64,000 bases of DNA from Cryptomeria japonica (lineage: Eukaryota > Streptophyta > Pinopsida > Cupressales > Cupressaceae), in contig NC_081405.1 in assembly GCF_030272615.1 (NCBI RefSeq), positions 153,531,113 through 153,595,112 of the forward strand, in the 5' to 3' direction. Position numbers and translations under genes: made by a program. Below the pieces are notes generated by a model. The model saw nothing but the letters and a program-made list of their open reading frames with translations, did not search any database and was not told the origin of the DNA. The number at the start of each line of letters is the position of its first letter. The first letter of the stretch is position 1. Below are positions 11,941-22,802 of this stretch, piece after piece.

Positions 11941-13129
11941 TGTAGACACCTAAAAATGTCTCATTGATCATGTACTAATTATTCGTCTAATTAGTTAAAT
12001 AATTATTTAATTATTTAATTACGTTAATTAATCTTATTCTTCTAATTTCATATTTCCTCATCATCTTACTAATTATTCTATTTCTTATTCTATCAATATT
12101 TAATCATTTTAACCATTTTCTAATGTTAACTAAATATTTATTATTTAATTAATTTTGATTAATTCCCCAATTTAGATAATCTTTATTATTTAAATAAATT
12201 CCATTTTCAATTTCTATCTCTATTCAATTAATCAATAGCCCTCTTCTAAATATTAATTAAATATTATTATTTAATTAATTATGATTTAATTCCTTTAATT
12301 TAAATGATCTTTATTATTTAATTAAAGTCCATTTCTAAATAATTAAATAGTTTCTTTAAATTATTTAATTAACTGATTCTTCCACTTCTTCTAATTTCTT
12401 CTGATTTTAATCGCATGTGCATGATTTCAAAAATCAAATTGAAAATTAAAGTCAAGTTCTAAATATATTCAAATACTAAATTGAATTTAAAATTAATTCA
12501 ATTATTTGAATAAATTAAAAATTAAATTGAAAATCTAAGTTAAAGTGCAAGCACATGCTAAATTAATTAATTAAATCATTTATCTCTCCAATCTCTATTT
12601 TCATCTTCTAGTTAGCTTTTTTTTTCTAAATAAAGCTTTCTTTGTCATCAATCAATTATTTCCTCCAATCATTATTTTTCTTCATTTAGTTATCTTTTTC
12701 TCAATCAATTAACTCATTTAATGTATTCAATCTATTATGTCTCACCTCCAAATCAACAATTCAACTATCAATCAGCATGTGAGCTCACCTGAGTTCCACC
12801 TCTTGATCAATCTGTTCTACCTTTCAATCAATCCTCTCCAATTATCTATAAATTGAGCATTAAATCTCCATTTTCAACAATCACGAACTTCAAATTTTTG
12901 TGTCATTTGTAGGTTGCCAATGCGATATCTGAGAGCCACCATACCACAAAGAGGAGAAGAACAATAGAAGTCATATGCGATCATGAAATAGGGAGTTTTG
13001 ATTAACATATTTTACATTCCTATTTCTTAATTGTATTATTTCATTGGTTGTGTTCGAATTGCTTAGATAGTTAAGGGATTCATGACTTTCCTTATTTCCT
13101 ATTTAGCAATGATGAATTTGAGCATAACA
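11941..13129 (+). repeat. A 3' LTR
   Basis: About 1189 bp from TGTAGACACC to GCATAACA. It has a TATAAATT box near 12847. It is a little shorter than the 5' LTR because of small deletions. Confidence 0.88.
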
Positions 13130-13136
13130 TAGTTCT
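13130..13136. repeat. Target-site duplication of element A, right copy
   Basis: tagttct follows the A 3' LTR and matches 3811-3817. Confidence 0.82.
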
Positions 13137-13473
13137 TATGTACAACATAGGCAAGAAATAATCTTACAACTTCAATCCTAGCTGCAGGTGCAAAAGTTTC
13201 ACCATAATCAATTCCTTCCTTATGAGAATATCCTTTCAAACCAATCTCGCTTTATTCCTTACAACTTGTGCATCTTCATTTAATTTATTCCTAAATACCC
13301 ATTTAGTTCCAATAACATTCTTTTTTTTTAGGTCGGGGAACTAAAGTTCACGTGTCATTCTTCTCTATCTGGTCTAATTCTTCTTCCATAACTTTCATCC
13401 AACATTCATCTTTACATGCTTCAATTAATGATACCGGTTCAACTTGAGAAATTAAACATACCTCATTAGTTTC
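13137..13473 (-). pseudogene. E pol, middle fragment: start of reverse transcriptase
   Basis: This 337-bp island of E lies between insertions A and B. On the minus strand it encodes the start of copia RT: a WMKVMEEELDQIEKNDT segment, then NVIGTKWVFRNKL, with a GIDYGETFAP motif after a one-base deletion near 13230. A stop replaces the Trp usually found after KNDT. The frame enters from 55577 and continues at 3817, where KVYQMDV follows in frame. Confidence 0.87.
13469..13473. repeat. Target-site duplication of element B, left copy (gtttc)
   Basis: gtttc precedes the B 5' LTR and recurs at 55572-55576 after the B 3' LTR. Confidence 0.93.
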
Positions 13474-14859
13474 TGTAGTCACACAAATCTGTCCAGCTTA
13501 ATTAAATAAATATTTGCTATTTATTTGATTAAAAATCCACTAGCCATTAGTTAATTAAATTAATATTTAATTAATTCATCTCCAAACATTCTCCTATTAA
13601 TTAAATAAATTATTCAATTTATTTTAATTAATTCATTAAACTAAATTCACAATCAATTAAATGAATAAAATCTATTTATTTAATTAAATCCCCCTATTCC
13701 TCTTTTAAATAAATTAAATTAAACATTTATTTAAATCATTATCCCCCCCACTTGCATTTTCCTACAAATGCAACTTGCACACATTTATTGAAATAAATGA
13801 ATTTTTATTTTAATAAAATCCTATTTTCCCTCACCCACCAAATCCAATTGCATTCCTAAATCTCCTTCTAGATTCTTCTAACCCCTTCCTAATTAACCTA
13901 ATCCATCCCCTAATTATTGTCACATTCCTAAGCAAAATGGAGTCACTTCTCAAAGATTTCAAAAGTCTTTGAAAAACATTTAATGCTTTGTGTGTTCAAC
14001 AAATTAACCTCCAAAGTCTTCCAAAACCACTAATGGCTCTTACATGACCATTTATGACTCTTACATAACCATTTATGGTTATTTCAAACTTGTCTCCCCA
14101 AACATTTATTGCTTTCACCATGTTTATCCCTCTTGCCCTTTGCACAAGAGTTTATCTATTGGATAAAAGCTTTATTCTTTGAATAAAGAGTTTATTCATT
14201 CAACTAACTTTGACCTTAACTCCCAAGTTCATGTCAAGCATTTAATGCTTATTCCCTCTCCTCTCAACCTATCTCACATTGACACTTGTCATCCTGGGAT
14301 TGGGTTGAAAGCCCTCACATGGATTTGAAATCATTCAATCCTGACCCTTGTTGAGATTGCTCAATCTCAACCATCCATTGCTCCATTTTTTCTATAAATA
14401 GAGCCTATTTCTTCATAATCCAGATCCTGAAAAACTTGTATGCATTTAACCTATAGGCATTTTAGAGAGCATTTAGCATAGCAAACTAATATCTTGTTAT
14501 TTTGGTTAAAAATCAATCATTTTAATAGCATATAGTATTTTAGCTTTTTATTTTACATTTGGAGCAAAATACTCAAATCTCAATCCTCCATAAGCATCCA
14601 TAGTGCAAAAAGTTGCTGAGAGCTACACTATTTTGGAACTTGGAGAGGAGAGGAGCAAGGGAGAAGGAGCTAAGAGCATGCTAAGAGGCATTTGGAGATG
14701 CCTTATTATCTTTGTTTCATTTGTTAGATATATTAGCATGATTTTAGTATCTCTTTTGATATGCCTGTTTAGATTAGTTTTTGATTGACTAACACTAACG
14801 ATTCCTTGTGTTTTGTGTTGTTTGTCATTTGCTAACCTTGTCCATTTCGCAGTGCATCA
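13474..14859 (+). repeat. B 5' LTR
   Basis: It begins TGTAGTCACACAAATCTG and ends GCAGTGCATCA. The 5' third is very rich in TTAATTAA-type words. Its partner is the split 3' LTR at 35536-35798 plus 54449-55571. Confidence 0.93.
14393..14400 (+). promoter_or_regulatory. TATA box of B 5' LTR
   Basis: TATAAATA followed by GAGCC is conserved in all four B and C LTR copies (also 36773-36780, 53973-53980 and 55106-55113). It is the likely RNA polymerase II core promoter, with transcription expected roughly 30 bp downstream. Confidence 0.7.
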
Positions 14860-14861
14860 TT

Positions 14862-14879
14862 TGGTGAGCCCGACGTGAA
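14862..14879 (+). other. B primer-binding site, tRNA-Arg type
   Basis: TGGTGAGCCCGACGTGAA starts 2 nt after the 5' LTR. It matches the expected complement of a plant tRNA-Arg 3' end except for one base. Confidence 0.75.
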
Positions 14880-14948
14880 TCCAAACACCCAAGAGATCAT
14901 TTTTTTTTTACCAATAACATGTTTGAATGTTGAAATTGTCACACAGGT

Positions 14949-15190
14949 TGCGCTTTAGTGCTATTGATCACGTTCTAGCGCTATTGATACTTGTTGTTCT
15001 AGCGCTATTGTTCTTACATTAGTGCTATTGTATCAAGTTTAGCGCTTTTGACATTGTTTTGGCACTTTTGACCCTGTTTTGAAGCTATTGACCCTGTTTC
15101 AGCGCATTTGCCTTCTCTGTCTTTCTTTTTCTTTTAGCGCGTTTGTGTTAAATAGCACTTCTGTCCAAACACAGACTAGCGCTATTGTAA
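14949..15190 (+). repeat. B 5' array of AGCGCTATTG-type motifs
   Basis: About a dozen copies of (T/C)AGCGCTATTG, AGTGCTATTG, AGCGCTTTTG and decayed forms occur every 20-25 bp on the plus strand. The reverse complement of the motif fills 34684-34980 at the other end of the element. Confidence 0.85.
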
Positions 15191-16747
15191 TAGAACGTTG
15201 TAAAAAGGACCTTGTAACCGAAAAAGTGAAAGTTTTTAGGCTTGTGGAAGCCCCCCTTAGACATGGATTTTACTAACCGGTTGTTGTTTGTGCAGGTTTA
15301 AAAACTCACCCTTTAAAATCAAACACTTTATTTTGGTGTTTTAAAACTTGAACAAACAAACTTTCCTTGCTTTCTAGTTAGGGTCACTTGTTTCTTTGGT
15401 GCATTAAAATTGAACAAAACAAACATTTGTTTTCTTGCAAGTTAGGAAACACACTTCATTTGGTGCTTAAAATCAACACTTCCATTTTTCTTGCATCAAA
15501 AGAATTTACAATCCACACTTCTATTTTGGTGCACATAAAATACACAATCAACTTGTTTAAAACTTTTTGCAAAGCGATTTTTCTTCATACATGCTTCAAG
15601 TTCAGTTGACCAGGATTTCCAATTTCTAGATTACAACACATTTTGCCATTGAAGTGAAAACGAACACCATGACTGTTGGAGCAACATCTCCAAATAGTTA
15701 GATCACATTGAAATGGCAGATTAAAAAGAACAAGTGTTTTTCGTGCTTGGCACACTTGTGCAAAAAGTCGGTCGAGTGGTCCCACTTCTAACACACACTA
15801 TCCTCTCCCTTGGCTTTCGTGGTCCTAGGTGCAAGAGAAAAGTGTTAGTAACACTCAAATTTTTTATCTTTTTAAGAGAGGCCTGCCAAGAGACACATCA
15901 CTCTTGGGAACGACCTCGCATGGTAAATCCTTTGAGCCGCTATAGAAATCAGGTGAGAGCGAAAGCTATAGCCTTGGGTATAGCTGTTCCTAGAGTGTAA
16001 CTAGCCGAAAGGACATATGGGCCCCACCACTAGTTACAAGGCTCTTAAGTGAGTCACTATAGAATGAACTTATGTCCAAAAACATCGAACATGACTAAAC
16101 ACCTTTAAATAGTAGCCCACCCGTTCTATTGATTGAGGATATTTGCGATATAATTTAGTGCAAGAGCATAGATGGTTTTGCTCCCAAGATACTCACCATA
16201 CATATTTCCTTGAGTAGAAACATAGCTTTTAGAAAAGTCACTTGTGGCTTGATAAAAGTGGTGACTCCCCCATCATAGGGATCATCTATTTGTTATGCTC
16301 GTGCAAGACTTAGTATATCACATCCTTACCTGCCAAGGTGGGATTCATAAGGTATGTAGTACCAAAGTCGAAGAAATATGAAGATGTGGGCTAAATTTAT
16401 CACAACTGGCCATTTGACCTTAGGGATAAAAAGTGTTTGAAGTGTGTTCATTTTAGTCAAAGACCAAGTGCAAATTGAGTCGACTTCGGGCTTTGGAAAT
16501 ACACCTTAAAATACATCTAAAGGAAGGGTCATATACAAGTCCAAGGATTGGGTTGATCTAGACCCATATTCATTTGTGCCTTTTAGGCAACATTCTTGTG
16601 TTTGTGTGCTTGCTTTGTTTTCTTGTCAAAAAAAAATAAAAAATTAGAAAAATCACTTCCAAAAACAAAGTATTCATCCAACCAAACATTTCTCAAAACA
16701 ACCAAACACATCAACAATAAAGTGCAAACAACAAAGAATCAAACTTT
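15191..16747 (+). other. B leader region, no supported protein
   Basis: About 1.5 kb closely match the C leader (37576-39060). It contains repeated TTTTGGTGCTTAAAATC-like words (15300-15560) and a block around 15880-16060 with GAGCCGCTATAGAAATCAGG. Short frames here are broken differently in the two copies, so I call it untranslated. Confidence 0.6.
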
Positions 16748-17131
16748 ATGACCATTCTTCACATCTTGCGAAAGAAGAAGCGTCATCAGAATATCAACTT
16801 GAAAAGAAGACCATTAAGCTCAAAGGCTTTGATCAAAAGGAGGAAATTCTTTTATCTAAATAGAAAAATCTTTGTCTCCCATAGAGTTATTTTGCGTCAC
16901 ATGCGTCTCTACCTTCAAGGCAAAACAAATGAATTTGATTCAGAATCATTGAACCGCAGAGCTTTTATGCAATATAGAGCTCTGAGTTATCACAAAAACC
17001 AAAGAGGTAAGATTAATCCCAACATTTTCCCAAACATCTATATCACATACAACATAGCTCAAGAAATACCACCAACACCCGAAAGGGAAGAGGTAGAGTT
17101 TGTTCCATTTGTGACACAAAGCTTTTATTAA
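16748..17131 (+). CDS. B leader reading frame, 127 codons, basic protein of unknown function
   Basis: This frame lies between the PBS and gag, 449 bp before the gag ATG. It starts MTILHILRKKKR and has a Lys/Arg-rich first half, then LQGKTNEFDSESL and an acidic C-terminal segment with PPTPEREEVEF. C has the same frame at the same length (39061-39444), but with three stops. No domain is recognised. Extra reading frames upstream of gag are known in Tat-lineage elements such as Ogre, and this may be such an ORF. Amino-acid differences between B and C are frequent, so purifying selection is not evident and chance openness remains possible. Confidence 0.45.
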   Translation: MTILHILRKKKRHQNINLKRRPLSSKALIKRRKFFYLNRKIFVSHRVILRHMRLYLQGKTNEFDSESLNRRAFMQYRALSYHKNQRGKINPNIFPNIYITYNIAQEIPPTPEREEVEFVPFVTQSFY

Positions 17132-17580
17132 AGTTAAAAACATTTTCATCCATTATCTCACTCATACATCATCACTTCATCATCAATCCGTTCCAAATCT
17201 CAAAACATTAAGAGGTTCTTGTCCCGAGATCTCTTTTTAGATATTGCTTGAATCAAACACATCACATCACTTTTTAGATTGTTTCTACATCTAGGATAAG
17301 CTCATCCTAAGAGACACATCTACGCAAGTTAAAACTAGTTCATGAGTGAATCCTCTCATTACTAGGTAGTTAAATCTGTAACACTTCTCAGATTTCTCTA
17401 CACCTTATCACATCAAATCTTATCAAAACAAACAGGCAATTCAAAGAAGGAATTTCAATTACATCTACCTTAAAAGTGCTAGAGATCTACATGCAACACA
17501 ATTCACCAACCATCAATCTCTCATTTTATCAAAAAGTCATCATCATTTTCACACAACTTCAACAAAAGCTTGCAAGCAAA
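17132..17580 (+). other. B spacer between leader frame and gag
   Basis: This AT-rich 449-bp spacer is similar to C 39445-39891. It contains CTAGGATAAGCTCATCCTAAG, a possible small hairpin (TAGGAT...ATCCTA), near 17290-17312. No gene is seen. Confidence 0.5.
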
Positions 17581-20500
17581 ATGGCCTAAACCCGATCACA
17601 GTCAAGGCAACGAGAAATAGAAATGGAAGAAGAAGAAGAGGAAAATTTTAGTGAATTTCAAGAAGCACTTGGAGGAAATGCAAATGATGAAAACCCAAGT
17701 ACTCCTACTCCTGCAACAATAGAAAGGGCCCAGCATAACCCTCTCTTTAACAGACTTTTTGATGAAATACTCAGGAGCAATGCGGATGCTCACTTTTTAA
17801 AGCTCGCTCAAGAAGGAGAAAAACTTCCCTTTGACTTTGATCTTGCCCAATTAAGACAAGCATCATAATGACAAAGCCACCATGAAGAGGAAAGAGGTAG
17901 AGATCCCATCAGATATAACATTCCTCGAGGTAACCCACCACCTCCTCCTCCAAACGAAATGGAGATGTTGCGGCAACAAGTCGAGAATCTCGCCCAACAA
18001 CTTCATAGTGGTGTCAAAACTAACCAATTCTCACTCAATGACATCTATCCCTATCCTTTTGATAGGAATATTTATATGCCACCCTTACCACGAGGATTTG
18101 AAACACCCAAATTTGAAAAATATAGAGGAAAGGGAGATCCCTGCGATCATGTCAGAGAATTTCATTCCGCTTGTCTCGAAGTGGCATATGAAGACACATA
18201 CCTAATGTGCCTTTTTCCCCAAAGCTTGGGAGGAACAACCACATCATGGTTTTCCTGACTATCAGGTGGCATTAGAACATTTGAGGAACTCATCCAAAAA
18301 TTCCTTGCTCATTACTCCCATAACATTGAACGTGACATCACCATGGCTGATCTGTGCAACACTAAACAAAAACTAGGTAAACTATTCTCAGTATTCCTGC
18401 AACGATGGCGTCAAATGTCTAGTAGACGTTCTCTTTAGTTACCTGAATGAGAACTAGTTGAAATATTCATTTCCAACATAAACGAAGAAATGGAATTTCA
18501 CCTGGATGTCAAAGACACGGACTCTTTTAATGATATGAACACCAAGGGTTTGAAATGTGAACGGGCACTCATCAAGAAAGGACTTATCAAAATCTATAAT
18601 GAACCAAAGGATAGTCCTCGCCCATGCTTCAATAGTGATAAACCAAGCTTCTGGAACAAAAACAAGAATATCGTCAACGATGGGGTTGTGGATGCCAGGA
18701 CTATAAAAAGTGTACAACCTATGGTTCGGTTTGTAGGATAGAATCCTCCACCTCAGAATAACACAAATGTTCCTTCCAATGAAGGTCGCATCACATCTCA
18801 TGATGAACCAAGACCTCGTCAGCAAAAATAAAAACGAACATACACTCCCTTAGGGGAGCCCATTGAAATAGTATTGCGACAACTCATTTCCCAAAATTTG
18901 GTCACTTTACCTAAAACATCAAACTATGAACCTCAGGTCAAACCCGCATGGTGATGAGATACTGAACACTGCGATTTCCACCAAGGGAGAGGACACAAGA
19001 CAAGTAATTGTCACCGATTGAAAGATCTTATTCAGGATCTTATTGACTGAGGAGAAATTGAAATTGAAGGACATGACCTAGAAACAACAAATAATGATCA
19101 TCTGATGTTCAAAAATACACTTCCATCACAAGATCAAAGGGGTCCTTCCACTTCTAGGCGAGGCAGATACCACAGATTATACACAGGCTGTGTATAATTA
19201 CATTGTAAATCATCTATATGATGCAAGTGAACAAGTTGCAACTATAACCTTCAAAAATCTCAACTCAAATTGCAATGTTGTTACGCGTCGCGGCAAGGTT
19301 ACCATAAAGGTAGCTCCACAAGGCACCACCTCCATCCCAAAGCAGTACAATCTTGTGGAACAATTAGATAAAATGCCTACGCTTATATCCATTTTAGAGC
19401 TATTGCGCCTATCGCCGTCTCATAAAACTATCTTGGATCAAGCACTCCAAGAGGCATTAGTCCCTGCAAACCTGAATATAGACCAATTTCAAGCCATGGT
19501 TGGAAGTCTAAATTCATCACCTTGTCTCACTTTTTCTGAAAGTGACAACTCTTCCTTCTAGCAACCTCATAATGCTTCACTATACATTGAAGGCTTTATC
19601 AACCAGCATAGGATCAAGCGAGTCTTGATTGATAATGGAGCAGGCCTGAATATTTGTACACTATAGTTGGTCATAACCTTGGGATATGCCATAGAATCAG
19701 TGTATCCTCGCAAGAAGATCGCAATCAAAGCCTATGACGATGCAGAGTGTTCATCCAAAGGAGCTGTGGTACTACCAATCCAAGTGGGCCCTGTGGTAAA
19801 ACATATCATCTGTCAGGTTCTGGACCTTCCTCGGCCATACAATCTATTGTTGGGAAGACCTTGGATACATGCCATGCAAGCCATTTCATCTACCTACCAT
19901 CAATGTATCAAGTTCCCACATAATGGTGTAGAGATCACAATCCTGGGTGATGCAAATCCCTTTGTGTATTGCCATAATATCAGCCATCAACCAGAGATTA
20001 CCATTCCTAATAATAAAGAAGCCATTTCCTCCACATCATAAATAAGTCCCGCCTCTCTTGCCAGTTCGAACATCACTATACCAAAGCAAGAAAAACTTAA
20101 AATGAAAATAGCAGAGGAAGGTCCTAGGGAATACAACTTGAGTCAACTCTTTTGTGTGGGACAAATGCCCACTTCTCCTCGAACACATGGTAAACCACAA
20201 CAGTTACAACAACAACCACTAATCATGCTCGCATGTGCTTTGACGCCTTTCATCCTTGGAAAGAGTCAAGAAGAAGAAACCCAAGATGAGGACTTAGCGG
20301 AATGGATCTATAAAGATCCCATCACCACTGATATACCGCAAGTTAAGCTGCCTACAGATCATTATGGCAAAGGTGTCCTCATTATGTAAAGAATGGGGTA
20401 TGATGGTCAGAGTGCTTTGGGGTGTTGCAAACAAAGATGACATGAACCTCTACTACCGGAATTAAAACCCAAAGGTAATATAGACCTAGGCTTCGAAAAA

Positions 20501-22385
20501 GAGATCTTTCCTAAACTCAAATTCAAAGGAAAACCCAACAAACCATTGTGTTAGCCTACTACAAAAAAGACACCTTTCATTATCAAAGTAGCATCAAACA
20601 CCATCACAACTGCCCCATCGAGGCTCAGAATCCCAACACAACCATCACCAATGCCAATTATCCCACCAATCAAACCAGTAAACCCATCCACAGTAGCCAT
20701 CACATCAATAGTACCATTAGCAGCAGCATCTATGGCACCAGTAGTAGTAGCAGAAGCAACTGAGTCAACACTATCGATACTCTCCATACTAGATTCTTTA
20801 ATCCCCATCGACCTTCTTACAACACTGATCACTACAAAGGTACATCAACCAATCACACCTGTAGTATTTAACTCAAAGGACATCCTAGTATGGTATAGTA
20901 ATCGGATGCTGGAAAGTGACTCAGAGACTGACTCGCATGAGTGGGAATTTGATTATGTTTAGCTTAACACTTCAGATGAGGAAGATGCATCACTAGCTCC
21001 GCCATGCAAAGACATCCTTGTTTATGGAGAAGCACAGATAAAGACCACTTGGGTTCTTGAACTGGAAACATCTTCCACAGACCCTATGTCTCATCCTACG
21101 CCTAATTTTGATAGGAAGAGTACCATTAACGACCTTCACCACAACGTCTTAACCCTCTCTGATACATCTAACACACTTAACCTAATTGATAAAGCAATGC
21201 CCATTATTCCCCTGAACTCATCAAATGGAACCAACCAAATCCCCCATGTCTTGACTTCTTCCAAAATGATGTGGCCATCATTGACTTTTTGGAATTAAGG
21301 GATAACCTACCAAGCAAGGAATCACAAAGCTGGATTCACCATTGAACTTAATAGCACAACATACTTTGGGGCGGATGCCAAACCGTTCAGCTGCAAAAAT
21401 ATAACAATAAAACATGGATTTTCCAGTGAAAACCACACTGTGGTACTGTTTGATCCAAGAAAAGTAAAAAGAAAGGCGTATCCAACGGTGAAAACCTCTC
21501 TGAGGTGCCTGAGGATGAAGGGTTTGACATTTTCCCTGCTAGTGTACAATAGGAATGATCAACAATTCTTATCGAGGAAACCAAAGAATACAATGTGGGG
21601 ACTCCTGAAAATCCTCATCTCATACATCTGGCATCTCTTCTCACTCTAGAAGAACAACCTAAATTTATAGAGTTCTTTCAACAACGTCAGATCAACTTTG
21701 CATGGTCATATGCAGACATGCTTGGGCTTGATCCTGATTTAGTCATGCATCACCTCACCATCGCAGAAGGAGCCAAACCTGTCAAGCAGAAGCTTCACAA
21801 GATGCATCCTCAGATTGCAGTGCTAGTCAAAACAGAACTCAAGAAACTCCTAGATGTTGGTTTCATTAGACCAATTGATTATGCATAATGGATCTCCAAC
21901 ATTGTGCCTATCGGCAAACCAAAAGGGGGCATATGCATTTGTACTGACTTCAGAGATCTGAATAAGGCCTGTCCTAAGGATGACTTCCCCCTACCAATAT
22001 CGACATCATAGTGGATCTGACAGCAGGACATGCCATGCTTTCACTCATGGATGGCTTTTCAGGATACAATCAGATAAAGATCACATCAGAAGATCAACAT
22101 AAGACAACCTTCACATGTCCATGAGGCACATATTGCTGGAATGTAATGCCTTTTGGTCTCAAGAATGCAGGAGCAACCTATCAATGAGCAATGACCACCA
22201 TCTTCCATGACATGATGCATACTATGATGGAAGATTATGTTGATGACTTACTAGCAAAATCACTCACTAGAGAAGGGCATCTCAACATATTAGATAAAAT
22301 CTTTGATAGATTGGAACAATATCGTGTTCGACTCAACCCCAAGAAATGTGTCTTTGGAGTAACCTCCGGGAAACTTCTAGGATAC
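17581..22385 (+). pseudogene. B gag-pol, 5' part: gag, protease, G-patch, RT (broken)
   Basis: The start is the ATG at 17581, aligned with C; codon 3 is already TAA where C has CAA. Order: gag N-terminus with an acidic stretch and a PPPPP run (to about 18000), the retrotransposon gag fold (about 18080-18420), zinc knuckle with CDFHQGRGHKTSNC (about 18968-19010), protease with LIDNGAGLNI (about 19626), G-patch with RMGYDGQSALG (about 20390-20450), a Thr/Pro/Ser-rich spacer, then RT from about 21600 with YVDD near 22230. Compared with C it has a 2-base deletion near 19163, one-base indels near 21208, 21313 and 21475, and another near 22000, plus many stops such as 18829 TAA and 19664 TAG. Element D interrupts it after the GKLLGY motif. 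Confidence 0.9.
22381..22385. repeat. Target-site duplication of element D, left copy (gatac)
   Basis: gatac precedes the D 5' LTR and recurs at 27290-27294. Confidence 0.93.
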
Positions 22386-22742
22386 TATTGAAATGTGGTG
22401 ACTGATCAGCAAAGTACTGTACAAATTTTTTTTTTTGCCATTTTTCGTTGATGAAAACTGACATTGTAATAAAACCCTAAAAAGGTTGACTTTGTTTGTT
22501 GCCCTAAAAATGCATGTTATAAGCGGCTGGGATGCTTAAGGCATTGTAAGGTTGATGTACTATTTTTGCTGGATAATAAGAAAGATTGGACGACTGTGTA
22601 TGGTGGACATAACCCATTCTGGGTGAACCACGTTAAATCTCTGTGTTATTTGTGTCCTTGTTTTATTTCTTTATATTTTGTATTTAAATCTGCATATAAT
22701 TGTTAGCTCATATTTGCTTTGAATCTGCTTGAAACCCTAACA
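22386..22742 (+). repeat. D 5' LTR (357 bp, internally shortened)
   Basis: It begins TATTGAAATG, where the right copy has canonical TGTTGAAATG, so the terminal G has mutated. It ends ACCCTAACA. It lacks the GC-rich segment present at about 26886-26970 of the right LTR. Confidence 0.92.
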
Positions 22743-22744
22743 AT

Positions 22745-22756
22745 TGGTATCAGAGC
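22745..22756 (+). other. D primer-binding site, initiator-Met tRNA
   Basis: TGGTATCAGAGC lies 2 nt after the 5' LTR and is the standard copia primer site complementary to plant tRNA-iMet. Confidence 0.93.
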
Positions 22757-22802
22757 GAGGTTTTCTATAAATTGGCAGGACTTTCAGATTTGAGTGGGAG
22801 CA

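Larger units (their letters stand above)
3818..13129 (+). mobile_element. Element A: gypsy-related LTR element lacking most of pol (non-autonomous)
   Basis: It is bounded by related LTRs (3818-5028 and 11941-13129) and flanked by the tagttct repeat inside E's RT gene. It has a tRNA-Arg-like PBS, a long leader, one degraded reading frame (7704-9323), A-rich repeats, a hairpin plus G-tract and a PPT identical in core to that of B and C. The frame ends in a segment matching the stretch just upstream of RT in B and C. RT, RNase H and integrase are absent, and no gag zinc knuckle was found. It is probably a deletion derivative of a Tat-like family that would need proteins from other copies. LTRs differ by roughly 4-5% in the first 120 bp. 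Confidence 0.85.
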
